This document shows, one piece after another, positions 1 through 8,179 of a DNA stretch of 64,000 bases. This DNA comes from Verrucomicrobiota bacterium (GTDB lineage: Bacteria; Verrucomicrobiota; Verrucomicrobiia; Opitutales; Opitutaceae), in the NCBI GenBank assembly GCA_014584295.1, contig JACTNC010000053.1:186001-250000 (forward strand), read 5' to 3'. Below the pieces are notes generated by a model. The model had not been told where the DNA came from. It saw only the letters and a program-made list of their open reading frames with translations, and did not search any database. Positions within the stretch are counted from its first letter, which is position 1. Every line of letters begins with the position of its first letter. Made by a program: the position numbers and the translations under genes.

Positions 1-395
1 GCAGCCGTGCCACCTGCAGATCGAATCCCGCGGAAGCTAAATGACTCCGCGTCGTTATCGTTCTCCATTTGAAAATCGGCCTGCACTCCGGCGACAAAGC
101 GACCCACGTCCTCCGCAGTGGCCAAATCGAGGTCTTGAATGAAATCGGACGTGATTGCTTCAATCGAGAACGGCACGTCCTTGAGGGCCTGCCGAGTGCG
201 ATTGGCCATCAGGGTATCCGTTGCAACCCAAGCTCCCTCTTCCTCCTCACTGACAACGAATGGGCTAAGCGTGACGGTTTCATCGGCGTCGCGCGATGGC
301 GAATTGTCCGCGCCAGCAGTGCTTTGGGCTGAGACTAACACCGTTAACGAACAGAAAAAGGCAATTGATGAGATTACGGTTACAGGGGTTTTCAT
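1..395 (-). CDS. TonB-dependent receptor, N-terminal part (cut by window edge)
   Basis: The minus strand is open from an ATG at 395 to the left edge (131 codons). The protein begins with a signal peptide ending near V-S-A-Q, then a short acidic linker with L-S-P-F-V-V-S and an E-E-E-E run. This leads into a plug-domain start: V-P-F-S-I-E-A-I-T, then L-A-T-A-E-D-V-G-R-F-V-A-G-V, then F-S-F-R-G-I-R. These are the usual features of a TonB-dependent outer-membrane receptor plug, and the L-S-P-F-V-V-S linker is common in Opitutaceae receptors. The role would be energised uptake of a large substrate; the nearby GH140-like hydrolase and sulfatase suggest a glycan. The barrel lies outside the window, so substrate and completeness cannot be judged. 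Confidence 0.85.
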   Translation of the reverse strand, partial: MKTPVTVISSIAFFCSLTVLVSAQSTAGADNSPSRDADETVTLSPFVVSEEEEGAWVATDTLMANRTRQALKDVPFSIEAITSDFIQDLDLATAEDVGRFVAGVQADFQMENDNDAESFSFRGIRSAGGTA

Positions 396-456
396 AGCGA
401 GATCGAGAGGAGGATGTGATTTTGGACTCACTGAAGTCGGGCAACAACGAATGCCT

Positions 457-484
457 GTTATGCGAGATAGTGCATTTATGTCAA
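457..484 (-). promoter_or_regulatory. Predicted sigma70-type promoter for the TonB receptor
   Basis: On the minus strand a perfect TTGACA (479-484) is followed, after a 16-base spacer, by CATAAC (457-462), which matches TATAAT at four of six positions. Transcription would start about 55 bases before the receptor ATG at 395. This is a motif match only. Confidence 0.45.
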
Positions 485-631
485 CTTTGTTCTGGCAAAT
501 TTTTACCCTGCGGAAACACTCCATGATGTGCTCCATTCGGATTCGCATTCGACCTCGTACGGCTTCCCCGCGCTCTCACGTGCCCACAAACCCATTGTCA
601 TTGCGAACCAATACGCCTCTTGATCGATCTC

Positions 632-1303
632 ATGTCACTATCCACTCCAAGTGCCCCCTCCCTCAGCCAGACCAAACTGGTCCGCGCGCCCGTGCGACCG
701 CCTGCGATGGTCGAGATCCTGGTTGCGCGGCGGATGGCGGCGTTGCGCAAGGAAAACAGGCTCACGTTGCGTGAGGTCTCCGAACGCACGGGCATTTCCG
801 CCACGTACCTGAATCGCGTAGAGCGACAGAAAACACCGATCAACATTGCCAATCTCGAGAAAGTAGCCGCCGCCTATGGCGTTTCGCTCGGCAGCTTCTT
901 CGAGGCGGAGGATGCGGCACGTCCTCTCGTTGTAACCCGTGGTGGACAGGGCAAACGGGTGCGTTTCCGCGGGAAAGGCGGCTTTCGGGTCGAACTCCTG
1001 GCTGAACCGAAGAAGGGAAAGCTGATGGAGCCCCTGCTCGTCGACCTCTCCTCCGCCCAGATCCAAGTGCCGCTCCAGTCACACCCCGGGCAGGAATTCA
1101 ACTACATTCTGGAGGGCCGCTGTATCTTTATTTATGGCAAGGACCACATCGAACTTAATGCCGGCGATTCGGTATATTTCGATGCAACCGTTCCTCATGT
1201 ATGTCGGGCGATTCCGGAGGTTCCCAGTCGCATGTTGGCAATCGTCGCCTCTCCAGACTATCCCTTGCACGGCAATATCGCGGTGCTGCTGGATGCAAAC
1301 TAG
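632..1303 (+). CDS. XRE-family regulator with C-terminal cupin domain
   Basis: A 223-residue protein. Residues about 30-90 form an XRE helix-turn-helix (R-K-E-N-R-L-T-L-R-E-V-S, then T-G-I-S-A-T-Y-L-N-R-V-E). Residues about 145-220 form a small cupin barrel with the H-P-G-Q-E-F-N-Y-I-L-E-G segment and G-D-S-V-Y-F-D-A-T-V-P-H. This HTH plus cupin layout is that of PuuR/SutR-like one-component regulators that bind a small ligand in the cupin. I chose the ATG at 632 over an upstream TTG at 620. It is divergent from the TonB receptor (236-base gap) and upstream of the GH140-like and sulfatase genes, so it may control uptake and breakdown of their substrate. That link is inferred from position only. 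Confidence 0.85.
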   Translation: MSLSTPSAPSLSQTKLVRAPVRPPAMVEILVARRMAALRKENRLTLREVSERTGISATYLNRVERQKTPINIANLEKVAAAYGVSLGSFFEAEDAARPLVVTRGGQGKRVRFRGKGGFRVELLAEPKKGKLMEPLLVDLSSAQIQVPLQSHPGQEFNYILEGRCIFIYGKDHIELNAGDSVYFDATVPHVCRAIPEVPSRMLAIVASPDYPLHGNIAVLLDAN

Positions 1304-1667
1304 AACCTCCAGCTTCGTTGCGCCCGTCAGGCAGGTGCGAGGTTTCAAGTCAACCTGGCGCGATTGGTTCTATGGCTTGAGCATTGATCGGGACGTGTCG
1401 CCCAGCCCTAATACTGCGAATCCGACAATGTCATGGCGGACTCGCCATGCAAAGAACCTGATCGCTGTCCGTACGATCGGAAGCCCTCCATTGCTGAGCC
1501 GTTATTCTATTGAGCAGCTTGCCGGATTCATTTCCGGGGAAAGGTTTCTGGAGCTTTGTCTTCCGCGCTGCCTCTGACCGCTACATTCTACGACCTCCCA
1601 ATAGGTAAACCATAGGCAAACGAGCCGAGACCGATGATTCCCCGGGCAAATTTTTGAAATATCCTGT
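1304..1667. other. 364-base intergenic region with one perfect hairpin
   Basis: I find no credible gene here. The region separates the cupin regulator from the GH140-like gene and presumably holds the latter's promoter, although no clear -35/-10 pair stands out. The only structured element is the inverted repeat at 1432-1449, listed separately. Confidence 0.5.
1432..1449. promoter_or_regulatory. Inverted repeat CATGGCG-N4-CGCCATG, possible operator
   Basis: Two perfectly complementary 7-base arms (1432-1438 and 1443-1449) flank a GACT loop. No T-run follows, so a terminator is unlikely. It lies 129 bases after the XRE-cupin gene and about 220 bases before the GH140-like gene. A dimeric regulator such as the neighbouring XRE protein could bind it; this is a guess. 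Confidence 0.3.
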
Positions 1668-3137
1668 ATGAAGCACCATCTGACACTTCTGTTTGGTATC
1701 CTCGTATTGGCCGTCGGCACTTTCGCCGAACCCCTGCCTCCACTGCGAATCGCGTCCAACCAGCGTTTCTTTGTGGACGGCCAGGAGCGGCCCATCTTTA
1801 TCCTTGGAGATACCGCATGGGCGCTCGTCATGCGACTCAAGCGGGAAGAGATCACAGCCTATCTCGAACATCGTCGCAGCCAGGGTTTCAATGCCATTGC
1901 CGTGGTCATCTACGCGCCGGCCAACACCGAGATCGTGCATTCAAGCCTCAATGCCTATGGGCACGCTCCCTTTGCTACCGTGGATGGCCATCTCGATCCG
2001 CTGCAGCCGCTCGTAACCCCTGGAGCCGATCCGGCCAGCAGGAGCGAATATGACTACTGGGATCATGTGGACTTCGCCGTCGCTGAGACGAAGCGCCTCG
2101 GATTTTATCTTTTTCTCCTGCCCTGCTGGGGCAATGAGGTGGTACGCGTCATCAACCCTACCTCCCCCAATGCCCGCGACGTCGGCCTGCGTCCCTTGAG
2201 CAATCCAGACAATGCACGCGCCTATGGTCGCTGGCTTGGGAAGCGATATGCACACGCCAGGCACGTCGCTTGGATGATGGGCGGAGATCGCTCCGCCGTC
2301 GATGCCAAGACGGGAACCGATTTCCGCCCTGCCTTCCGCGCGATGGCTGCGGGCCTGATGCAGGAAGCGCCCGAGGCATTGCTGAGCTATCATCCGCAGA
2401 AATCCGGCCTGCAGTCAGGTGACTGGTTTCACAACGATGACTGGCTCGCGTTCAACTCCATCCAACTTTGGCCCGACGCCCAGGTGGGGAAGATTACACG
2501 CGATTGGAATGCCAAGCCGACGAAACCAACATGGCTTTTCGAGGGCAGATATGAGGGATATTGGAAGGGCGGCTACAAACCCGAGCAATGGGGCGAATGG
2601 CAAATTCGTCAGCAGGCGTGGCAGACCGTGCTGGCTGGAGCATTTGGACATGTTTATGGTCATGAACGCATTTTCGCTTTCGGTGCGACTGGTTCAAACT
2701 GGCGTTCGTTTCTGGACACTCCCGGGGCGAGCAGCATGACCCATCTCGCGGCCTTCATGCGGAAGTTGGATTCGCGGGTCGCGCTTTCACGCGTGCCGGC
2801 CCCGGAACTGATCGTTGGTCCTGCTGGTCACGCTGAGCGCCTTAAATCCGACCTGCTGGTTGCCAGCCGGACTCCGGATGGACGTTTTGCCATGGTATAC
2901 TCCGCCAATGGTCGCACCATATCCTTAAAACTCTCGCTGCTCGCGGGAACGTTGTCAGCGGCTTGGTTCAATCCACGCAACGGCCTATGGCATGCCAATG
3001 TGGCAGAAAGCACCGACCAAACGTTTTTCGCACATGGCATTGTCGCCGGCCCGGGCGCACCTGATCACGATTTTGATCCACCCGGCGAAGCGGGAGATGG
3101 CAACGATTGGGTGTTGGTGCTCAGCGCTGGCAACTGA
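1668..3137 (+). CDS. Secreted GH140/apiosidase-like glycoside hydrolase (DUF4038 type)
   Basis: A 489-residue protein with a signal peptide (about 1-20). The mature start R-F-F-V-D-G-Q-E-R-P-I-F-I-L-G-D-T-A-W is the hallmark of the DUF4038/GH140 TIM barrel. The barrel continues with G-F-N-A-I-A-V-V, F-Y-L-F-L-L-P-C-W-G-N, W-M-M-G-G-D-R, and late W-L-F-E-G-R-Y-E-G-Y and G-H-V-Y-G-H segments. The last ~90 residues fit the small beta-sandwich usually fused to these enzymes (putative collagen-binding family). Known GH140 members are apiosidases acting on rhamnogalacturonan II. Activity here is inferred from fold, so the true sugar may differ. The next gene is a sulfatase 23 bases downstream, probably cotranscribed, suggesting a decorated polysaccharide. 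Confidence 0.8.
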   Translation: MKHHLTLLFGILVLAVGTFAEPLPPLRIASNQRFFVDGQERPIFILGDTAWALVMRLKREEITAYLEHRRSQGFNAIAVVIYAPANTEIVHSSLNAYGHAPFATVDGHLDPLQPLVTPGADPASRSEYDYWDHVDFAVAETKRLGFYLFLLPCWGNEVVRVINPTSPNARDVGLRPLSNPDNARAYGRWLGKRYAHARHVAWMMGGDRSAVDAKTGTDFRPAFRAMAAGLMQEAPEALLSYHPQKSGLQSGDWFHNDDWLAFNSIQLWPDAQVGKITRDWNAKPTKPTWLFEGRYEGYWKGGYKPEQWGEWQIRQQAWQTVLAGAFGHVYGHERIFAFGATGSNWRSFLDTPGASSMTHLAAFMRKLDSRVALSRVPAPELIVGPAGHAERLKSDLLVASRTPDGRFAMVYSANGRTISLKLSLLAGTLSAAWFNPRNGLWHANVAESTDQTFFAHGIVAGPGAPDHDFDPPGEAGDGNDWVLVLSAGN

Positions 3138-3160
3138 CGCCAAGTGATTCACGCGTCGCC

Positions 3161-4663
3161 ATGAAACGCCTTTCCACGCTCGTCGCCATCGTAGCATTCG
3201 CGCCCGCGTTTTTCCCGCCTGAAGCGTCCGCCGCCACTGCTGCCCGCCCCAATATCGTGCTCCTCATGGGCGACGATCACGGTTGGGACGAGACTGCCTA
3301 CAACGGCCACCCCTACTTGAAGACCCCGGTACTCGACGAAATCGCCCGCACGGGCCTGAGGCTCGACCGCTTCTATTCCGGCGGCTCCAGCTGTTCGCCC
3401 ACGCGCGCGACGATCGTCACCGGCCGCCACGGCAACCGCTCCGGCGTTTTCAATCCCGGCTACTCGACCCGCCCGGAAGAAATCGGCATTGCCCGTCTCT
3501 TGCGCGACGCCGGCTATTCCACCGCCCATTTTGGCAAGTGGCACATCGGTCCGGTCAAGGCCGGCTCACCCACCAATCCCGGCGCAATGGGTTTCGACAC
3601 CTGGCTCGCACACGACAACTTCTACGAACTCGATCCATGGTTTTCCCGCGACGGTGCGCCGCCTCGGCAGTTCAAAGGCGAGAGCTCCGAGATCGTTGTA
3701 GCCGAGGCCATTCGTTACATAGATCAGGTCAAGGCTGCCGGAAAGCCTTTCTTCATCATGGTATGGTTTGGCTCGCCGCACGAGCCCTACAGTGGCCTTC
3801 CCGCCGACCTCGCACTGTACGACAATCTCCCTGCAACCTTTGCCACGAAGAAAGTCAGGCTCACATCAAACGAGACCGGCAAGCCAATCCAGCGTGTTCA
3901 ACGCGAGGTCCTGCGTGAACGCTTCGCTGAAATCACTGCGATGGATCGCTCCATTGGACAGCTTCGAGCATACCTCCGGAAGGTTGGTCTGCGCGACAAT
4001 ACGTTTCTCTGGTATTGTGGCGACAACGGCACATCCAGTGATGCCAACGCGACGGTGCCCTTCCGTGGTGACAAGGGTAAGATTTACGAGGGTGGGATAC
4101 GCGTCCCCTGTGTCATTGAGTGGCCGGCCCGCATCGCCCACCCCCGCGCTACCGCAGTCAACGCTGTCAGCACCGACATGCTCCCCACCCTGTGCGAGCT
4201 TGCCGGCGCCCCTCTACCCCGGCGCCCGCTCGACGGCATAAGCCTCGTCCCACTTATTGACGGCAAGATGACGAGTCGCCCCAGCCCCATCTGTTTCTGG
4301 AATGGACACCCAAGCCGCCCTGACCCCAGGCCGTACATTGATCCCAAGCTTCAGGAAGGCACAACCCCACTGGTTAAGCTCGGGCCCGACGGCAAGGCCA
4401 CCCGGAACTTCGTCAACAACGTGTATTCCAACATTCAGGAAAAGGATTTCGGCGGCGCCCGAGCAATCGTCGACAACCGCTTCAAGCTCGTCATCGACGG
4501 CAACAAAGGCAGCGGCACCGAACTCTTCGATCTCCGAGCAGATCCCTACGAAAAGAATAACATCCTTGCTGCCCATCTGGCGGAAGCGAGGCAGTTGGAG
4601 TCAAAGCTCCGCGCCTGGCAGCAATCCGTTCTGGAGAGCTTAACAGGGGCGGATTACCAATAG
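3161..4663 (+). CDS. Secreted S1-family sulfatase
   Basis: A 500-residue exported sulfatase. The ATG at 3161 gives a signal peptide ending near A-S-A; an upstream in-frame extension would destroy it. The mature start P-N-I-V-L-L-M-G-D-D-H carries the paired aspartates that bind calcium. C78-S-P-T-R followed by T-G-R-H-G is the type I sulfatase signature, in which the Cys is converted to formylglycine by a separate enzyme. Later G-K-W-H-I-G and C-G-D-N-G-T segments supply further active-site residues. It would remove sulfate esters from a glycan in the periplasm or outside the cell. No formylglycine-generating enzyme lies in the window. The exact sulfate position cannot be read from sequence. 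Confidence 0.92.
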   Translation: MKRLSTLVAIVAFAPAFFPPEASAATAARPNIVLLMGDDHGWDETAYNGHPYLKTPVLDEIARTGLRLDRFYSGGSSCSPTRATIVTGRHGNRSGVFNPGYSTRPEEIGIARLLRDAGYSTAHFGKWHIGPVKAGSPTNPGAMGFDTWLAHDNFYELDPWFSRDGAPPRQFKGESSEIVVAEAIRYIDQVKAAGKPFFIMVWFGSPHEPYSGLPADLALYDNLPATFATKKVRLTSNETGKPIQRVQREVLRERFAEITAMDRSIGQLRAYLRKVGLRDNTFLWYCGDNGTSSDANATVPFRGDKGKIYEGGIRVPCVIEWPARIAHPRATAVNAVSTDMLPTLCELAGAPLPRRPLDGISLVPLIDGKMTSRPSPICFWNGHPSRPDPRPYIDPKLQEGTTPLVKLGPDGKATRNFVNNVYSNIQEKDFGGARAIVDNRFKLVIDGNKGSGTELFDLRADPYEKNNILAAHLAEARQLESKLRAWQQSVLESLTGADYQ

Positions 4664-4711
4664 GATAGGAAATGGACGGTACACCTTGTCCGAAGCCCCT
4701 TGTGATGCCCA

Positions 4712-4729
4712 AGTTTGCTCTCCCAAACT
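4712..4729. terminator. Weak hairpin between sulfatase and tsaC
   Basis: Arms AGTTTG (4712-4717) and CAAACT (4724-4729) flank a 6-base loop in the 276-base gap between two convergent genes. No T-run follows on either strand, so a terminator role is only a possibility. I see nothing else in this gap. Confidence 0.25.
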
Positions 4730-4939
4730 AGGCCCTCTTCCATGGATGGAATCAAGAGCACTTCGGGCTATTGATTGAGATGCCTGGGGATGGCAACCTT
4801 CCACGGATTGACACGCGGCTCCACAGGAAAACCGGATCGTGGCCAAGCACACATTCACCGAGCAAATACCTGCTTCCGACGGAAAGCCTGTCGACGCGTC
4901 TGCTATCAAAGCTCAAACCGGAAATCGAATCTCGGCAAT

Positions 4940-5971
4940 TCACAATCTCGCTGCTGCGCGACGCAGGCGGTCATTGAGCGATTCGCCTGCACCGGAGGGC
5001 GGCACCAACTCGGCGATCATGTGGCTGAAGCCTTTGCCGTCGATTCTTCGCAATGTGCGGAAAAGAGAACGGGCTGCTTCGGCGATTTTTCCGTCCGCGC
5101 TGAGCCAGAAGACATTTTCTCGCGGAATTCCGGGCGGTAGAGCGGCCGGTCTGGCAAAGTGGATCCATGCGACCGATTCCACATCCGTCGCGTGCTCCCG
5201 CCATGCCTTGGGACCGATCCTTTTCACAAGCAGCATCGGTGTCCGCGGGCTGTAGTGCCTGGTCATCAATCCCGGCGCCGGCATTGGGACGGCCCGTTGC
5301 TCAGTAATGCTGGCCTTTGCTTCGGAACGCCGCTTCGCCCTCAAGACTTTCAGTCCCGTTTCCCTTGCAATGGCTTCAGCGGTAATCCAGCCAGGTCGGA
5401 GAATTCGCGGTGCTTTCGGATCCCGCATGTCCACTATCGTCGACTCAAGCCCAACCCGGCAAGGCCCTCCATCGAGAATATAGGCAATTCGCCCTCCCAG
5501 ATTGTCGCACACGTGCTGGGCAGTCGTCGGGCTGACATAGCCAAACGGATTTGCGCTGGGCGCGGCCAGCGGCAGTCGGGCGCGCGCGAGGAGGGAGCGA
5601 AAGGCCTTGTGGCGCGGCATCCGCACCGCAGCTGAATCCAGTCCCGAAGTTACGATGTCAGGTATGCAGGTTCGTTTTGGCAGAACCATCGTCAATGGCC
5701 CGGGCCAAAAGGCCTTCGCCAGCCGGCGCGCCTCGTCGTTCAAAACCGCGATCTCCTCCGCCGCCGCCAGTGAGGACACATGTACGATGAGAGGATCCGT
5801 CGAGGGTCTCCCCTTGATTTCAAAGATTCTCGCGCAGGCTGCCTCATTCAGCGCATTGGCCGCCAACCCGTAGACGGTTTCCGTCGGCACCGCCACGACT
5901 CCCCCGCGCCTCAATATGCGCGCGAGGCGTTCGATGTTCGCCTGCGTTGGCCGGACAATGCGAGTCCTCAC
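4940..5971 (-). CDS. tsaC: L-threonylcarbamoyladenylate synthase (TsaC/Sua5 type)
   Basis: A 343-residue protein, the long Sua5 form. The N-terminal YrdC domain has P-T-E-T-V-Y-G-L-A-A-N, K-G-R-P-S-T-D-P-L and S-A-N-P-F-G-Y-V-S-P-T-T. It makes threonylcarbamoyl-AMP from threonine, bicarbonate and ATP for the t6A37 modification of ANN-decoding tRNAs. After a linker containing M-T-R-H-Y-S-P-R-T-P, the C-terminal ~110 residues form the Sua5 domain. Its ATG overlaps the stop of the upstream CobW-like gene by four bases, which suggests translational coupling. The partner subunit TsaB is also in this window (53789-54439). Confidence 0.93.
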   Translation of the reverse strand: MRTRIVRPTQANIERLARILRRGGVVAVPTETVYGLAANALNEAACARIFEIKGRPSTDPLIVHVSSLAAAEEIAVLNDEARRLAKAFWPGPLTMVLPKRTCIPDIVTSGLDSAAVRMPRHKAFRSLLARARLPLAAPSANPFGYVSPTTAQHVCDNLGGRIAYILDGGPCRVGLESTIVDMRDPKAPRILRPGWITAEAIARETGLKVLRAKRRSEAKASITEQRAVPMPAPGLMTRHYSPRTPMLLVKRIGPKAWREHATDVESVAWIHFARPAALPPGIPRENVFWLSADGKIAEAARSLFRTLRRIDGKGFSHMIAELVPPSGAGESLNDRLRRAAARL

Positions 5972-6798
5972 GGCTTTCCTAGGAATTTCCTGATGTCGGG
6001 CAGATCGATCACTCTCGCCCCGTTTGCGCGGCGCTCAAAATAGGGCTCCGGTACCGGTCCACCATCAACATCATCGCCCGGCTCCTTCTCCCCATCCTCT
6101 TCATCATCGATGCCGAACTCGATCTCCGCATCCGGCGCCAGTTTCCGCGCAAGGCTCCAGTCCAGATCATTCTCATCAAACACCTGCGTCATCCGCCTTG
6201 CCTGCGGCTCAAGCACGAGCGCCGGATTCTTCACCCTGCCGTCTTTCACGAACTCAAACAACGCCGGAATAAACTTGCTCCGATAGTGCTCCTGAAAATC
6301 GCTGATCCATTTGTTTGGCACGCCCAGCCGATGGGAAAGGAGGACAACATCGCTGAAGTGCACGCAGGCATCCCACCACGGAGCCAACTGCGGGTGGCGA
6401 TTTGCGAGCGTGCAGTTGATGAATGTGATCACCCGGGCAAACTCCACATCAAAGGGCGTGATCCACGCCTTGATGGCCTCGATCTGATCGATCGGGTTGC
6501 CCGCTCCCTCGGCGACAAAAAAGATATGACTGAAGCGCTGTTTGTCCGCCGCAGCATCCGACGCATCGGAAATGCTGGCAGGTATCTCGGCAGTAATACG
6601 TCCCTCTTCCCAATGCCACGTTCTCAATTCGCCCAAGGCACGATCGAATTCGCTGCCCGCTTCAGCCTCATGGAGAAAGGTCAAAGCACAATCGCCTTCA
6701 CCCAGGCCATCCGCGATCAGGTCAACAAGCACGGATCGGCGCTCGGATCCCGGAGTGCCGAGTATGATGTAGAACAAGGGACGCTGCTGGGTCGTCAT
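5968..6798 (-). CDS. Degenerate CobW/P-loop GTPase-like protein
   Basis: A 276-residue protein from the ATG at 6798; an upstream TTG at 6834 is possible but less likely. It follows the CobW/HypB layout. A P-loop-like G-T-P-G-S-E-R-R-S (residues 14-22) lacks the invariant Lys. There is a strand F-F-V-A-E-G-A-G-N-P-I-D where CobW has E-x-S-G-x-x-x-P, then F-A-R-V-I-T-F-I-N and S-D-V-V-L-L-S-H where CobW has the N-K-x-D base-recognition motif. The CxCC metal motif is missing. The C-terminus is acidic with a D/E-rich linker. So nucleotide binding is doubtful and function unknown. It overlaps tsaC by four bases and lies 84 bases after aroC. Confidence 0.6.
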   Translation of the reverse strand: MTTQQRPLFYIILGTPGSERRSVLVDLIADGLGEGDCALTFLHEAEAGSEFDRALGELRTWHWEEGRITAEIPASISDASDAAADKQRFSHIFFVAEGAGNPIDQIEAIKAWITPFDVEFARVITFINCTLANRHPQLAPWWDACVHFSDVVLLSHRLGVPNKWISDFQEHYRSKFIPALFEFVKDGRVKNPALVLEPQARRMTQVFDENDLDWSLARKLAPDAEIEFGIDDEEDGEKEPGDDVDGGPVPEPYFERRANGARVIDLPDIRKFLGKP

Positions 6799-6882
6799 TC
6801 CGAAAAGGATCAATCGCGCAGGATCAGTCGGCAAGCCCTGGCAGGCGGCGGCACGTACGGCAACAAGTCAGCGCGCTCTGGG

Positions 6883-7995
6883 TTAGAATTCGAAGGAGCG
6901 CGTCTGCGCGAAATGACGCATCCAGTGGTCAACCAGGACCAACGCCGCCATTGCTTCAACGATCGGAACCGCTCGTGGTACGACACAGGGATCATGCCTT
7001 CCCTTGCCCATGAGCTCAACCGCCCGCCCGGCAACATCGACCGTTGCCTGCGGACGCAGAATGGTTGCCGTGGGTTTGAACGCGATACGGAAGACGAGTT
7101 CCTCGCCGTTGGAAATGCCCCCCTGAACGCCTCCACTGCGATTCGTTGCGGTTCGGATGCGACCTTCACGCGTCTCAAACACATCGTTGTGCTCAGAACC
7201 TCGAAATCGAGTTCCTCCGAAACCACTGCCGATCTCGAAGCCCTTGGTCGCAGGCAACGACAACATCGCCTTGGCCAAGTCAGCCTCCAGTCGATCAAAT
7301 ACCGGTTCCCCCAAGCCCACCGGCAAACCGCGCACACGGCATTCAATCACGCCTCCAACGGAGTCTCCCTCGCTCCGCATCGCCTTGATCCGCTCAATCA
7401 TGGCTGCCGCCGTCGCCGGGTGCGGGCAGCGCACGGGAGTCGCCTCCACCTCGGCCATGCTCGGAAAAGTTTTCACCGCATCGGGGGGGGTAGAAATATC
7501 GTGAATTTGCGTTATAAAAGCCCGAATCTCCACCCCGGACGATTCCTTGCCTCCCAAACCTGCCAACAGCTTTTTTGCAATAGCACCTGCCGCCACGCGT
7601 CCAATGGTCTCTCGGGCCGAGCTGCGCCCCCCTCCGTTGGGATCGCGGATGCCAAACTTGACGTGATACGTATAGTCGGCGTGCGAGGGACGAAACTTGT
7701 CTGCCATCTCATCATAAGCACTGGGGCGCTGATCCGTATTCCGCACCCACAGGGCCAAGGGGGCTCCAGTCGTTCTGCCTTGGTAGACTCCCGAGAGGAT
7801 TTCAACGAGGTCTGATTCCTTTCGCGGAGTCACAATCTCGCTCTGTCCTGGACGCCTTCGATCGAGTTCGGCCTGAATTTCCTGCGGTGAAATCGGAAGA
7901 CGAGGCGGGCATCCGTCGATGACTACGCCGATACCGGGACCATGGCTCTCGCCCCAGGTTGAAATCGTAAAGAGTTTTCCAAAGCTATTGGGCAT
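6883..7995 (-). CDS. aroC: Chorismate synthase
   Basis: A 370-residue protein, standard length for AroC, which converts 5-enolpyruvylshikimate-3-phosphate to chorismate using reduced FMN in the last shikimate-pathway step. Signatures visible: G-E-S-H-G-P-G-I-G near the N-terminus, R-P-G-Q-S near residue 50, [12 protein letters not shown], and [10 protein letters not shown] (the central family signature). Later [11 protein letters not shown] and [10 protein letters not shown] complete the set. The gene carries a run of eight C residues on its coding strand at 7483-7490 (residues about 168-171). Chorismate also feeds menaquinone, for which menA lies at 37 kb. Confidence 0.96.
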   Translation of the reverse strand: MPNSFGKLFTISTWGESHGPGIGVVIDGCPPRLPISPQEIQAELDRRRPGQSEIVTPRKESDLVEILSGVYQGRTTGAPLALWVRNTDQRPSAYDEMADKFRPSHADYTYHVKFGIRDPNGGGRSSARETIGRVAAGAIAKKLLAGLGGKESSGVEIRAFITQIHDISTPPDAVKTFPSMAEVEATPVRCPHPATAAAMIERIKAMRSEGDSVGGVIECRVRGLPVGLGEPVFDRLEADLAKAMLSLPATKGFEIGSGFGGTRFRGSEHNDVFETREGRIRTATNRSGGVQGGISNGEELVFRIAFKPTATILRPQATVDVAGRAVELMGKGRHDPCVVPRAVPIVEAMAALVLVDHWMRHFAQTRSFEF

Positions 7996-8011
7996 CGCAG
8001 TGCAAAACCGT

Positions 8012-8025
8012 GAATTTCGAAATTC
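8012..8025. promoter_or_regulatory. Perfect 14-bp palindrome between aroC and gspD
   Basis: GAATTTCGAAATTC equals its own reverse complement. It sits 16 bases before the aroC start, in the 184-base divergent region shared with gspD, so a dimeric regulator could act there on either gene. No regulator is known for it. Confidence 0.3.
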
Positions 8026-8141
8026 CTCCCCGCAAGGGCTAACTCATGGCAACTTTCTCCGATCAGTCAGGATCTCACATAGATTCCGACAACGCGGTTT
8101 ACAATTTGTGGAGTTTTCTTCAATCCCTTTACCTTTACTTT

Positions 8142-8161
8142 GCCATCGCTCGTCCGATGGC
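8142..8161 (+). promoter_or_regulatory. Hairpin in the gspD leader
   Basis: Arms GCCATCG (8142-8148) and CGATGGC (8155-8161) pair perfectly around a 6-base loop, ending 18 bases before the gspD ATG at 8180. It could influence translation or mRNA stability of gspD. Confidence 0.3.
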
Positions 8162-8179
8162 AGTTCAATACCCGCAAGC

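Noticed and set aside
6286..7815. 509-codon open frame on the plus strand
   Set aside because: It is antisense to aroC and the CobW-like gene, gives no recognisable domain and reflects the GC-rich codon use of those genes.
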